Of a stretch of 64,000 nt of DNA, positions 54,204 to 63,317 are shown in pieces; the stretch's first letter is position 1, and each line of letters begins with the position of its first letter. The notes under the pieces were generated by a model. It was not told where the DNA came from, did not search any database, and saw only the letters and a list, made by a program, of their open reading frames with translations. Origin of the DNA: Pleurocapsa minor HA4230-MV1 (lineage in GTDB: Bacteria > Cyanobacteriota > Cyanobacteriia > Cyanobacteriales > Xenococcaceae). The position numbers and the translations under genes were made by a program. Where the stretch lies: assembly GCA_019359095.1 (NCBI GenBank), contig JAHHHZ010000025.1:186001-250000 (forward strand). The letters run 5' to 3'.

Positions 54204-55394
54204 ATGATTGAGCAGATCAAATCTCAATACTCTCTGTCTTGGATTACTCAAATAGCCGAAATTCCCCAAGCAAGCTGGGATGAATTAGCCAAACCCCTGG
54301 CTACTCCTTTCTTAGAGTGGGAGTGGCTAAATAATCTTGAAGTTTCGGGCAGTGCAACGGCTCGTAATGGTTGGCAACCTTGTCACCTGACAGTCTGGCG
54401 CGATCGCTATTTAATTGCTGCTGCACCCTTATATATTAAGGGTCATAGTTACGGAGAATTCGTTTTTGACCATCAATGGGCAGATTTATCCCATCGTTTG
54501 GGAATTAATTACTATCCAAAGTTGTTGGGCATGACTCCCTTTACTCCCGCAGTGGGATATCGGTTCTTAGTCGCTCCTGGGGAAGATGAGGAAGTGATTA
54601 CTGAATTGATGCTAGCAGCGATCGATAACTTTTGCGATCGCAATCGGCTTTCTGGCTGTAATTTTTTATTTGTCGATCCTGACTGGCGCAAAATGATGGA
54701 GAACAATGGTTTTGCTAGCTGGCTGCATCATGGCTATATTTGGTCAAATCAAGATTTTAACTGTTTTGATGACTATCTCAAGATGTTTAATAGTAATCAG
54801 CGCAAAAATATTAAACGCGAAAGGAAAGCCGTCACCCAAGCAGGCTTATTGACCAAAACTTATGCTGGAGCGGAAATTCCCCAGTATCTATATGCTGATA
54901 TTTATCGATTTTATAGTAGTACCTGCAACAAGTTTTACTGGGGGAGTAAATACCTTACTCGACGGTTTTTTGAGCAGCTTTATCCTAACTATAGCGATCG
55001 CGTCTTATTGATTGTGGCATATACCGAGCAAGATGATCGCCATCCTGTCGGTATGTCTTTCTGTCTGCAAAAAGGCGATCGACTATATGGTAGGTACTGG
55101 GGCTGTTATGAAGAATATAATGCCCTGCATTTTGAAGCCTGTTACTACAAACCAATTGAATGGGCGATCGCCAATGGCATCAAGACTTATGACCCAGGTG
55201 CAGGAGGTAGACATAAAAAAAGAAGAGGCTTTCCCGCTACTGCCAATTATAGTCTTCATCGCTTTTACAATCCCCGCATGGCGCGAATCCTACATAACTA
55301 CATCGATGATGTCAATCGAATGGAGCAAGAGGAAATTTCCGCCATCAACAATAATCTCCCTTTCAATAAACAAGAAATTACGTTCCATTTATGA
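54204..55394 (+). CDS. FemAB-like/peptidogalycan biosynthesis (GNAT-fold) family protein
   Basis: 396 residues. Features of the PF04339-type family: TPFLEWEWLNNLEVSGSA near the N-terminus, WQPCHLTVWRD, FNSNQRKNIKRERKAV (basic motif), and the C-terminal HFEACYYKPIEWAIANGIKTYDPGAGGRHKKRRGF, read in order, with YDPGAGGxHK. The name is inherited; the fold is two GNAT-like units as in FemAB aminoacyl transferases. Reaction unknown. Soluble. Start ATG 54204. Confidence 0.88.
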   Translation: MIEQIKSQYSLSWITQIAEIPQASWDELAKPLATPFLEWEWLNNLEVSGSATARNGWQPCHLTVWRDRYLIAAAPLYIKGHSYGEFVFDHQWADLSHRLGINYYPKLLGMTPFTPAVGYRFLVAPGEDEEVITELMLAAIDNFCDRNRLSGCNFLFVDPDWRKMMENNGFASWLHHGYIWSNQDFNCFDDYLKMFNSNQRKNIKRERKAVTQAGLLTKTYAGAEIPQYLYADIYRFYSSTCNKFYWGSKYLTRRFFEQLYPNYSDRVLLIVAYTEQDDRHPVGMSFCLQKGDRLYGRYWGCYEEYNALHFEACYYKPIEWAIANGIKTYDPGAGGRHKKRRGFPATANYSLHRFYNPRMARILHNYIDDVNRMEQEEISAINNNLPFNKQEITFHL

Positions 55395-55523
55395 TTTTTT
55401 TGCTCAAAATCAGCATCAATTACTTTACAGATCGAGGCGATAATAAGGGAAATTTGAAGAATAGCCCCAAACCCAAATTGTTTTGATAACATTTACGTAT
55501 TACCAATTAAGATTAAAATCGCT

Positions 55524-55661
55524 ATGTCTGACTTAAATCGAGGAATAATGAAGTTTGATGGTGCAGACAAACCAATTTTGGTTGCTGTATCCGCCCTGTT
55601 AATTTTTGGAGGCATAACTGCTTTAATTTTATGGGCCTTAAAATCAGCCTATGTAGTTTAG
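55524..55661 (+). CDS. 45-residue single-helix membrane protein
   Basis: MSDLNRGIMKFDGADKPI, then one hydrophobic helix LVAVSALLIFGGITALILWAL and a short tail KSAYVV. The soluble N-terminus followed by a single helix is the layout of small photosystem or NDH-associated subunits; the sequence looks constrained and has a clean ATG and stop. I cannot assign it to a named subunit with confidence. It lies between the FemAB-like gene and tRNA-Tyr, same strand. Confidence 0.7.
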   Translation: MSDLNRGIMKFDGADKPILVAVSALLIFGGITALILWALKSAYVV

Positions 55662-55775
55662 CTTTGCCTCATTACTACAGGAAGCAGAGCGCGAACAGCT
55701 CAAAATTCAGTTAATTTTATTTTTATTGCTCTTTTGCGTTTATCCTGTGTTATGATATTTAATCGTGACACGAAA

Positions 55776-55857
55776 GGGTCGATGTCCGAGTGGTTAAAGG
55801 AGGCGGACTGTAAATCCGCTGGCTACGCCTACGTTGGTTCAAATCCAACTCGGCCCA
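55776..55857 (+). tRNA. tRNA-Tyr (GTA)
   Basis: 82 bases ending with discriminator A; acceptor GGGTCGA (55776-55782) pairs with TCGGCCC (55850-55856), allowing a T-G pair. Anticodon loop CTGTAAA gives GTA; T arm GTTGGTTCAAATCCAAC is standard; a long variable arm marks the type II bacterial tRNA-Tyr. CCA is not encoded. Confidence 0.96.
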
Positions 55858-56627
55858 CTATATGAAAGTAACGAGTGAAGAGTAACAAGTAACGACGGAT
55901 TGGGCTTGTTACTCTTTACTTTTTATTTGCGAAGCTTATCCTTTAGGACTCGTTACTTAAAAAATACAAAATTATACTTAAAAAGCAGACCTCGCTTAGT
56001 TGGGGTCTGCTTTTTAATTTTTTAGAGCAGCCAGCTAGATCATCATGATCGAGTTATGGTTCAACTTTAATTTAAAACCAATAGACTATAACCAAAGATT
56101 GATGACAAAATTGATTTTTTTTGTTCCCATATAACGCATTTAAAGTATAAACAATAAACCAGGCATATTGAAATAAATTTAATCCGTCTTAAAGCTTTGC
56201 TATACCCCTTTCAGTGTCTTATTGATAGGCGATCGTCTATTATTATCTAGTTAAATATATTAGAAAATTCACCTACTAGGTGTGATTTTTAGTTACCATA
56301 ACAAAGTACGCTAAGCATTTAAGTTAAATTTTCTCATTACTTACAAGACTCTTCAAAATTAGGTGACATGATTGAAATAGCATCCTGTTTCACAATACTC
56401 CCTGCCTATTTTTAGCTGCGTTTATTTTAAGATAATGACAAAAATCAACTAATTGTATTGCGGACAGGAAAACAGAAAACTGTATTCTTCATCACTATAA
56501 TTTGCCTTTCAAAGAGTTTTTGGTACTATCTTATTAGCTTTTTGAAGCAATTATGTTATCTCAACTTAAATAAGGGACTTACACAACCCTAAAAATTTTG
56601 CACTTACCGTTTCTTTCGGAATAAATA
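55858..56627. other. 770-bp intergenic region upstream of the cyclase gene
   Basis: Begins with AAGTAAC-type heptamers (about 55863-55893), a copy of the REP arm (55929-55948) and the strong terminator at 55980-56015. From 56020 to 56627 it is AT-rich with no supported gene. The length suggests a long leader or complex promoter for the cyclase gene; I found no recognisable operator. Confidence 0.6.
55980..56015 (+). terminator. Intrinsic terminator after tRNA-Tyr
   Basis: Perfect 12-bp stem AAAAAGCAGACC (55980-55991) with GGTCTGCTTTTT (56004-56015), 12-base loop, followed by AATTTTTT. It would end the tRNA-Tyr transcript about 160 bases after the tRNA. Confidence 0.92.
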
Positions 56628-58388
56628 ATGACAAAGACTACCTTGGCAGTTAAAGCTTTTATCTCTAAGCAAGACTGTAAGCCTCTGACGTGCCAGAACT
56701 TGGAAAAGGCTGTAGAAGCCATTTGCTGTAGCGAACAATTCAAAAGCTTATTGCTTTCATTGATCGATAGTCCTGCTTTTTCTCAGGAATTAGGAGCAGA
56801 GTTTGCTGAAGTAGATGCAGTAAAGGGTATATCCCCTTGTCGCAAGCTTCGCACTTGTCTTAACCTTTCTCTGAGCAGCTTTTTTGGCGTTTTGGCAGAA
56901 CTTTTCTCTGCCTTCGACAAAACCATAGGTCAGGAGTGGTACAAGTTTGCCAACAAAATACACTCCTCAGAATTAGGCAAAATCAAGCTAATCGATTATT
57001 TGAAAAACAGTGCCGAGGGAGAATTTTATCAAGATTTAGCAGAACGTTTGGTTAAGGAAAATCCCCACGCCATCTATCCTACTTCTAGTTACCGTGAAAG
57101 CCGTGGCTACGTGGAAAGCACCCCTGACGATCAAACTATTGAGGCGGTAATGAGGTCTAGCACCTTTACTTCCATTAAAGTTATTGATAATTCTCTCGAT
57201 CCTGAGCAGTTGTTGTTGAGAGATATGTATATTTCTCATGGACGTTGTGTATGTCTTGTTGACCAAAACGTTGAGAGCTATTTTGGTGAACAGCTTGAAC
57301 ATTATTTTGACTATCACGGCATTAAGCTCGAAAAACTGGTATATCGAGCAATGGAAGTGGATAAAGGTATCTACACTGTCGAAAAAATGCTTGGTGATTT
57401 TAAAAACTTAGGAGTATCGCGCAACGAACCAGTGTTAATCGTTGGCGGTGGTGTGTTAGCCGATACTGGAGGACTAGCCTGCGCCCTATATCATCGCAAT
57501 ACGCCCTACATTATGCTTTCTACTTCTATTGTGGCGGGTATCGATGCAGGGCCATCTCCTCGTACCTGTTGTGATGGCTTTGGCTATAAGAATCTTTTTG
57601 GCGCTTATCATCCTCCAATACTATCAATTACCGATCGCTATTTCTTTAAGACTTTGAGAGAGGGATGGCTGCGTCACGGAATCATTGAAATTATTAAAAT
57701 GGCTGTCACTAAGGACGCAGAGCTATTTGAAATGATGGAACAGGCTGGCCCTCGGTTAATCGAAACACGTTTTGGCACTATGGGTTGCGAAGCTGATCCT
57801 GAGATTAATCTTCTATCCCAGAAAATTTTGGGTGCTGCATTACGAAGCTATGTAGCAGCAGAATACGACAACCTTTACGAAACTCATCAATGCCGCCCTC
57901 ATGCTTATGGACACACCTGGTCACCTGGGTTTGAAATTGAAGCTGGCTTGTTACATGGACACGCAGTTGCTATAGGGATGGGTTTTGGTGCTTACCTAAG
58001 TCTGCGGATGAAATGGATTGATGAAGCACAATTTCAGCGTATTATGCGCCTAATTAGTTCGTTTGGGTTGAGCCTATGGCATGATATTATGTTGAGAACA
58101 GATACTCTGTGGGCATCTCAGCAAAAGATTTTTGAGAAGCGTGGTTGTAACTTAGCTGCACCACTACCTAAAGGCGAAATTGGTCAATGTGGTTATCTCA
58201 ATTCTCTGACTCGCGAAGAATTAGATCGAGCAGTTGCGGAGTATCGCTTAATTTGCCGTGAGTATCCCCGCAAAGGTTTGGGAATTGAGCCTCACTGTAG
58301 CGATGTAGGATTAGAAGATCCTTCAACAGTAGCTCATGCGCCTTTAGAGTCGGCGAGCATTGATTCACAGCATCTCTCGGCTGTATAA
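56628..58388 (+). CDS. Sedoheptulose-7-phosphate cyclase (DHQ synthase superfamily) with N-terminal extension
   Basis: 586 residues. The DHQ-synthase-like core runs from about 180 to 555: NAD site IVGGGVLADTGG (271-282), metal ligands expected at E354 (HGIIEIIKMA), H429 (YGHTWSP) and H443 (LLHGHAVA), and YHPP at 327-330. YGHTWSP and the C-terminal YPRKGLGIEP mark the sugar-phosphate-cyclase branch that makes C7-cyclitols (EEVS, EVS, DDGS) rather than dehydroquinate synthase. The active-site loop reads GPSPRTCCDG (308-317) where DHQS and mycosporine-type DDGS have K-x-x-V/I-N, so the product class is open. An N-terminal extension of about 175 residues has no recognised domain. FkbM methyltransferase and glycosyltransferase genes follow. 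Confidence 0.85.
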   Translation: MTKTTLAVKAFISKQDCKPLTCQNLEKAVEAICCSEQFKSLLLSLIDSPAFSQELGAEFAEVDAVKGISPCRKLRTCLNLSLSSFFGVLAELFSAFDKTIGQEWYKFANKIHSSELGKIKLIDYLKNSAEGEFYQDLAERLVKENPHAIYPTSSYRESRGYVESTPDDQTIEAVMRSSTFTSIKVIDNSLDPEQLLLRDMYISHGRCVCLVDQNVESYFGEQLEHYFDYHGIKLEKLVYRAMEVDKGIYTVEKMLGDFKNLGVSRNEPVLIVGGGVLADTGGLACALYHRNTPYIMLSTSIVAGIDAGPSPRTCCDGFGYKNLFGAYHPPILSITDRYFFKTLREGWLRHGIIEIIKMAVTKDAELFEMMEQAGPRLIETRFGTMGCEADPEINLLSQKILGAALRSYVAAEYDNLYETHQCRPHAYGHTWSPGFEIEAGLLHGHAVAIGMGFGAYLSLRMKWIDEAQFQRIMRLISSFGLSLWHDIMLRTDTLWASQQKIFEKRGCNLAAPLPKGEIGQCGYLNSLTREELDRAVAEYRLICREYPRKGLGIEPHCSDVGLEDPSTVAHAPLESASIDSQHLSAV

Positions 58389-58628
58389 AGCAAGATTTAA
58401 AGATTAAATATCAAAGCTATATTTGGATAATTGGGTTGCTCCTGGTTATCCAATATTTTTTTAGTTCAAGCCACAAAATATTTGTTACAAATACTATAAA
58501 TGTTGGAAATGAGAGCAAGATCGGAATACCAAAACTTACCAACACTATCTTTTCATTTACTTTTTCATTCTATGGTAACCTCAGACAAAATTTGTAAAAA
58601 GTAAAGTAGTTTAATTGGCAGGATTGAT

Positions 58629-59360
58629 ATGAAATTAATTAAGGATATAACTCAGTCACTGCTCTGGAAAAATGGTTATAATCTTCAACGAATTCGTGAT
58701 TTTCCAGAAAAAAATATTGACTTATTAAAATTATTAGTCAGGCAACTATTTCAAAATACTCCTGAAGCTGTCATTTTACAGATTGGGGCTAACGACGGGA
58801 AAACAGGCGATCCTGTCCATTCAATCATTACACAAGATAATTGGTCAGGAATTTTAGTTGAGCCTCTGCCCAATTTATATAATGAACTTTGTCACACATA
58901 TAGCCATTTATCAAAGTTTAAATTAGAAAATTGTGCGATCGCCAAAGAAGATGGTATGGTTAAACTCTATCGAGTTAGGGCGGATGAATCACTGCCAGAA
59001 TATGTTAAATTACTTGCTAGTTTTAATCGTGATGTTATTCTTAAACAAAAGCCATTAATTCCTAACATTGAGCAATTTATTGAAGTTGTTGAAGTGCCAG
59101 GAATTAGTCTTACTTCGTTGATTAAGAAGCACTGTATCCAACACGTAAATCTCTTACAAATAGATACTGAAGGCTTTGATTACGAAATTCTCCAAATGGC
59201 TTTTCAAAGTAATTTATTGCCAGATATTATTAACTTTGAATATACTCATCTTTTGCCTGAAGTAACTAGAGAATGTGGAAATTTGCTTGCTTTAAAAGGA
59301 TATTCTTATCTTAAGGTTGGCCGAGATATCGTAGCAGTGCAGCAAAGTTTGATTGATTAA
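58629..59360 (+). CDS. FkbM-family SAM-dependent methyltransferase
   Basis: 243 residues. SAM site ILQIGANDGKTGDP, the acidic WSGILVEPLPNLYNEL, NCAIAKEDG and the family signature LLQIDTEGFDYEIL. FkbM-type enzymes are O-methyltransferases acting on natural products and surface glycans. It lies 240 bp after the cyclase gene and before a glycosyltransferase gene, same strand, so a role in modifying the cyclase product or a glycan is plausible. Start ATG 58629. Confidence 0.9.
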   Translation: MKLIKDITQSLLWKNGYNLQRIRDFPEKNIDLLKLLVRQLFQNTPEAVILQIGANDGKTGDPVHSIITQDNWSGILVEPLPNLYNELCHTYSHLSKFKLENCAIAKEDGMVKLYRVRADESLPEYVKLLASFNRDVILKQKPLIPNIEQFIEVVEVPGISLTSLIKKHCIQHVNLLQIDTEGFDYEILQMAFQSNLLPDIINFEYTHLLPEVTRECGNLLALKGYSYLKVGRDIVAVQQSLID

Positions 59361-59533
59361 CTTGAGTAACTTTACTAAATCTTAGACCTCGTTCCTAACA
59401 CAATTTTCACTAAGATTCTTGGCTTTCATATTTTGGTAATTACTTTTTAAATATTTATCTATTTTGGTTTAAATCTATTGTGTCTAAGCACTATGCATTT
59501 AAGCTGATGTAAAAAACTTCTAGGAATTTGCCG

Positions 59534-60592
59534 ATGAAAATTTATACTTTTAACGCCACCGAAAATACTCGTGTTGAAATGTTATGGTCATTAAGGCCTC
59601 AACATAGAGATAATATCTTTAGTCAATTCATTACCGAAAACCGCTATATAGAGGTTGATTCGATTCAGGATTGCGACGTAGCGATTTATCCCAACAAAGC
59701 CTTTACTCCAGAAACCTTAGCTTTCGATCGTTCTGTATATCAGGCAGCCCAAGAAGCGCAAATGCACCGTAAACCGCTGATTATCGATGCAATGAGTGAC
59801 TCTGATGTGTTACTCGACATACCTTGGGCGAACATTTTACGTAATGGTTTGTATAAAAGTTTAAAAAAATCATTTGAAACGGAATGTCCTTACTGGAGCA
59901 ATGATAGAACCAAAAGAGGTTTGGATGCTCTAAATATTCCCCCTAAAGGAAAAAAACCAGTTATTGGCTTTTGTGGAACTACATCCTCAAGGGGTAAGTT
60001 GGCAAACTTGAGTAAATCTATTGTGCCTGATGCTGTGACTAAATTAGTCTTATCTCAAGGAAGATTGTCTCGTCGGGTAGATCCCAGAATAACCGAAGGT
60101 ATGAGTCTTCAATTAAGAGAAACGGCAATGAAGATACTGGCTGCCGATTCAAAACTTGAAGTTTGTTTTGATGTTACTAATAATCGTCAAAGTTATTATG
60201 TTAAGAATGAATCTAATAAAACTACCCTAGAAAATCTGTTTATTGCTAACACTGATAAAAGTGATTATGTGTTGTGTGTCAGGGGTGGCGGTAATTTTTC
60301 GGGACGCTTTTATATGGCGTTAAATGCAGGGCGAATCCCTGTGGTTATCGATACTGACGGGGTAATTCCCTACGAAGAACAGCTGCATCTGATCAAAGTT
60401 CCAGTCAACTCCCTCAACGACCTGGGAGAAATAATTGCAAGTCATTTTGCCACAACCACAGAACGAGAGTTAAAAGAGATGAAACGAGAAAATCGTTTAG
60501 CCTACCATCAACTTTTAGCTCCTGAAAAATTCTTACCAAAGTATATTAGGCAGTGTTGCAACCAAACCTGTGGTGTGGCAGTTGGCTCTTAA
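59534..60592 (+). CDS. Exostosin-like (GT47-type) glycosyltransferase
   Basis: ATG 59534 (MKIYTFNATE) is preferred to a TTG six bases upstream; 352 residues. The N-terminal half is an alpha/beta region with DCDVAIYPNKAF and KPLIIDAMSDSD; the C-terminal half has GFCGTTSSRGK and the exostosin-like donor motif SDYVLCVRGGGNFSGRFYM followed by ALNAGRIPVVIDTDGVIPYE, read in order. No membrane helix. The sugar and acceptor are unknown; the neighbouring cyclase and methyltransferase make a decorated cyclitol or a cell-surface glycan the main options. Confidence 0.78.
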   Translation: MKIYTFNATENTRVEMLWSLRPQHRDNIFSQFITENRYIEVDSIQDCDVAIYPNKAFTPETLAFDRSVYQAAQEAQMHRKPLIIDAMSDSDVLLDIPWANILRNGLYKSLKKSFETECPYWSNDRTKRGLDALNIPPKGKKPVIGFCGTTSSRGKLANLSKSIVPDAVTKLVLSQGRLSRRVDPRITEGMSLQLRETAMKILAADSKLEVCFDVTNNRQSYYVKNESNKTTLENLFIANTDKSDYVLCVRGGGNFSGRFYMALNAGRIPVVIDTDGVIPYEEQLHLIKVPVNSLNDLGEIIASHFATTTERELKEMKRENRLAYHQLLAPEKFLPKYIRQCCNQTCGVAVGS

Positions 60593-60743
60593 CTTACATA
60601 AAATGTAAAAATTCTTTGAAACATAAAAAAACTACGACTAACAGTTAAATTAATCGCAGTTGATCGAGTGTAAATAATTAGCACCTCTACCAAAAATCAA
60701 CACGTTATTAAGTTTAGAAGATTTTAAAGCATGAGATTTTGCT

Positions 60744-60872
60744 CTAAGTTAGAGGGTGAAATAATAGGTCTGGAAAAAAACGATTGAATTCAATTAAAAT
60801 CCCTGCTGTAAATGTCAACAGAGCCATAATCAAAACTGGGGCAGTAGAAAGAAACTTTTGTAAGTCTCCCAT
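60744..60872 (-). CDS. psaJ: Photosystem I subunit IX (PsaJ)
   Basis: 42 residues. [19 protein letters not shown] with one membrane helix and the conserved C-terminal [13 protein letters not shown] strong AGGAGG ribosome site lies just upstream (about 60878-60883). It follows psaF by 33 bp in the same direction, as in other cyanobacteria, and the two form an operon. PsaJ is a single-helix subunit next to PsaF at the edge of photosystem I. Confidence 0.97.
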   Translation of the reverse strand: MGDLQKFLSTAPVLIMALLTFTAGILIEFNRFFPDLLFHPLT

Positions 60873-60905
60873 AGTATCCTCCTGTGAAACAATAAAGAAT
60901 GTGAT

Positions 60906-61403
60906 TTAGCGCGGAGAGACAGTGATTTCCGATTCGTCGGCAATCAATTTACCACTGGTAAATTCGCCAAAGGCAAGCAGTGGCCAAGTAGCAGCAGCTA
61001 ACATCTTGCTTATAGCCAAGGGAACGTTAATCACGATCTCTTGCATTTCGGCATTTTTCTCATCTCTAACTGCAATGACATATGAGCGACCAGCCCAACC
61101 AATCCAGCCAGCAATGTATAAGAATAAAACACTAGGAATAAAAAAGTCTCCCATGTGTGACCAGCGACCATCTACGATTAGATGGGGGAATCCTTCAGGG
61201 CCACAAAGAGCTTCTGCATAGCGCTCGGCTCTAATTTGACCAGAGTTAGGATCGTCTGTAGTGTTACGGAAATTTTTAGCTTTTTGGACGTAGGCAGGAT
61301 TTTCTCCGCAGGGAGTTAAATTAGCTACATCATCAGCATTCGCTGTGGGTGCAAAACCAAACCAAAGCGTAAATACCAATATTAAAGCAAACAACCTTCT
61401 CAT
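60906..61403 (-). CDS. psaF: Photosystem I subunit III (PsaF)
   Basis: 165 residues. Signal peptide for lumen export ([20 protein letters not shown]), mature start near [15 protein letters not shown], disulfide cysteines in LTPCGE and LCGPEGFPH, the [20 protein letters not shown] helix and the second hydrophobic helix [22 protein letters not shown], read in order. It binds the lumenal face of photosystem I near the plastocyanin/cytochrome c6 site. Divergent from tsaD over 95 bp; the same psaFJ/tsaD arrangement occurs in other cyanobacteria. Confidence 0.98.
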   Translation of the reverse strand: MRRLFALILVFTLWFGFAPTANADDVANLTPCGENPAYVQKAKNFRNTTDDPNSGQIRAERYAEALCGPEGFPHLIVDGRWSHMGDFFIPSVLFLYIAGWIGWAGRSYVIAVRDEKNAEMQEIVINVPLAISKMLAAATWPLLAFGEFTSGKLIADESEITVSPR

Positions 61404-61498
61404 GAATATGTTTCCTTTTGTGACAGATAATTATTGTGTTTGTACAAAAGCGCCAAGATAGATTCTAGACGCTAACTAATAGATAAATTTATCAAAGG

Positions 61499-62533
61499 AT
61501 GGCAACAATTTTAGCGATCGAAACAAGTTGTGACGAAACAGCGGTGGCAATTGTAAAGAACCGTCAAGTTTTGAGTAGTATTGTTTCTTCTCAGATTGAA
61601 TTACATCAAACTTATGGCGGAGTTGTCCCCGAATTAGCATCTAGGCAACACCTGGAAATAATTAATCCCTGTATAGATCGCGCCATGTCAGAAGCGAATT
61701 TAACCTGGCAAAATATAGACGCGATCGCAGTTACCTGTACTCCAGGTTTAGTAGGGGCTTTATTAGTCGGCATGGCAGCAGCCAAAACCCTATCGATAAT
61801 TCACAATAAGCCGTTTTTAGGGGTGCATCATCTTGAGGGACATATTTATGCTTCTTATCTAGCTCAACCAGAATTACAACCACCTTTTTTGTGTTTACTA
61901 GTTTCTGGTGGACATACTAGTAGTATTTACGTCAAAGACTATGGCAAATACGAATTACTCGGCTCAACTAGAGATGACGCAGCAGGAGAGGCCTTTGATA
62001 AAGTAGCGCGGTTATTAGATTTAGGCTATCCAGGAGGCCCCGTAATCGATCGCTTGGCACAGCAAGGCAATTCTAAAGCATTTCAGCTACCAGAGGGCAG
62101 AATTTCCTTACCAGAAGGGGGATATCATCCCTATGACTATAGCTTTAGCGGTATTAAAACCGCCGTTTTGAGATTGGTAGAGCAGTTACAACAAGGTGAA
62201 ATCCCTGTTAATGATGTGGCAGCCAGTTTTCAAGCTACTGTAGCTAAGGTGTTAACTAAACGCAGCGTTAAATGCGCTCTCGATCATGGCTTGGATACTA
62301 TTACTATCGGCGGTGGGGTGGCTGCTAATAGTGGATTAAGAACACACTTACAACAGGCAGCTGAAAAACACAACCTCAAAGTCTATTTTCCCCCTCTAAA
62401 ATTTTGTACTGATAATGCCGCGATGATCGCTTGTGCAGCAGCCCAACATTTTAACTTGGGACATGTTTCTAGTTTGGATTTAGAAGTGCGATCGCGGATG
62501 CCCATCGATCGGGTAATGGAGCTATATGACTAG
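61499..62533 (+). CDS. tsaD: tRNA N6-threonylcarbamoyladenosine synthase subunit TsaD
   Basis: 344 residues. [15 protein letters not shown] at the N-terminus, metal-binding [12 protein letters not shown] (near 110-120), [28 protein letters not shown] and [11 protein letters not shown] near the C-terminus. It completes t6A synthesis on ANN-decoding tRNAs. Intact. Its last 46 codons are present again at 63318-63455, beyond a toxin-antitoxin module, with mostly synonymous differences. Confidence 0.97.
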   Translation: MATILAIETSCDETAVAIVKNRQVLSSIVSSQIELHQTYGGVVPELASRQHLEIINPCIDRAMSEANLTWQNIDAIAVTCTPGLVGALLVGMAAAKTLSIIHNKPFLGVHHLEGHIYASYLAQPELQPPFLCLLVSGGHTSSIYVKDYGKYELLGSTRDDAAGEAFDKVARLLDLGYPGGPVIDRLAQQGNSKAFQLPEGRISLPEGGYHPYDYSFSGIKTAVLRLVEQLQQGEIPVNDVAASFQATVAKVLTKRSVKCALDHGLDTITIGGGVAANSGLRTHLQQAAEKHNLKVYFPPLKFCTDNAAMIACAAAQHFNLGHVSSLDLEVRSRMPIDRVMELYD

Positions 62534-62540
62534 AATACTA
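62396..62540. repeat. tsaD 3'-end direct repeat, copy 1 (in the intact gene)
   Basis: Pairs with 63318-63462 at a constant offset of 922 bases, no gaps. Of 45 sense codons, 13 differ; 9 changes are synonymous. A stretch of 42 bases near the end is identical. Confidence 0.93.
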
Positions 62541-62667
62541 TTTCGCTCGACAAAATAATAAGGTTGTTTTCTCAGCTGCTCTGCTCTGGCTCAATAAATC
62601 GAATTTGGCTGCGATTTAGAGCGGACATTTGTGTACCATATAAGATACAGTTAATAGAGGGAGAAGA

Positions 62668-63021
62668 TTGAAAAGACTACCAGCCAAGTTTTTTCGCTCC
62701 GAAGGAGGTGTGGAGCCAGTCAAAGACTGGTTGAAAACTTTAGACCGTGAAGACTGCCGTATCATTGGCAGTGATATCAAAGATGTGGAATTCAGCTTTC
62801 CCATTGGCTTACCCCTGTGTAGATCGCTTTCAGGTTATAAAGATTTGTGGGAAGTGCGGAGTAAGATAACTAGAGGAAAAATAGCGCGGGTCATCTTCTA
62901 CATCAGCAATGGTGAAATGATTCTGTTAAATGGGTTTGTTAAGAAGTCTCAAAAGACACCGAAGAAAGAAATTGATTTAGCCGTTAAACGTCAAAAGGAA
63001 CACCAGACATATGACCGATAA
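62668..63021 (+). CDS. HigB/RelE-superfamily toxin (phage Gp49-like, DUF891)
   Basis: 117 residues starting at TTG 62668 behind AGAGGGAGA. Gp49-like pattern: EPVKDWLKTLDREDCRIIGSDI, LPLCRSLSGYKDLWEVRS, ARVIFYISNGEMILLNGFVKKSQKTPKKEI, read in order, with the usual R/K-rich ribosome-dependent RNase-like surface. The antitoxin gene overlaps the 3' end by 11 bp (toxin first, as in higBA). Probably an mRNA interferase. Lies in a 922-bp segment bounded by tsaD 3' ends. Confidence 0.92.
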   Translation: MKRLPAKFFRSEGGVEPVKDWLKTLDREDCRIIGSDIKDVEFSFPIGLPLCRSLSGYKDLWEVRSKITRGKIARVIFYISNGEMILLNGFVKKSQKTPKKEIDLAVKRQKEHQTYDR

Positions 63022-63295
63022 TCCTCACACTGGCTCTAGCTTCGATGATTTTTTACTTGAAGAAGGGTTGCAAGTCGAATGTACGGCGATCGCAATTAAA
63101 CGAGTCTTGGCACGTCAGCTCGCGGAGGAGATGAAGCGACAAAATCTAACTAAAACAGAAATGGCAAAGCAGATGCAGACCTCCAGGACTCAGTTAGATA
63201 GACTACTTGATCCAGAAAAGACAGGAGTGAGCATTGAAACTATCACTAGAGCAGCTTCGGTAGTTGGTCGTCAACTGCGAATCGAATTAGTGTAA
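63011..63295 (+). CDS. HigA-like XRE-family antitoxin
   Basis: 94 residues. HTH of the XRE type: LAEEMKRQNLTKTEMAKQMQTSRTQLDRLLDPEKTGVSIETI, read in order, ending GRQLRIELV. It would neutralise the upstream toxin and repress the operon. ATG 63011 overlaps the toxin stop. Complete. Confidence 0.9.
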   Translation: MTDNPHTGSSFDDFLLEEGLQVECTAIAIKRVLARQLAEEMKRQNLTKTEMAKQMQTSRTQLDRLLDPEKTGVSIETITRAASVVGRQLRIELV

Positions 63296-63317
63296 GGCAA
63301 TGCGAATTGTTCTTTCA

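Noticed and set aside
56628-58388. aroB (3-dehydroquinate synthase)
   Set aside because: The core has YGHTWSP and a C-terminal YPRKG segment of the cyclitol branch, lacks the K-x-x-I-N loop, and is far longer than AroB.
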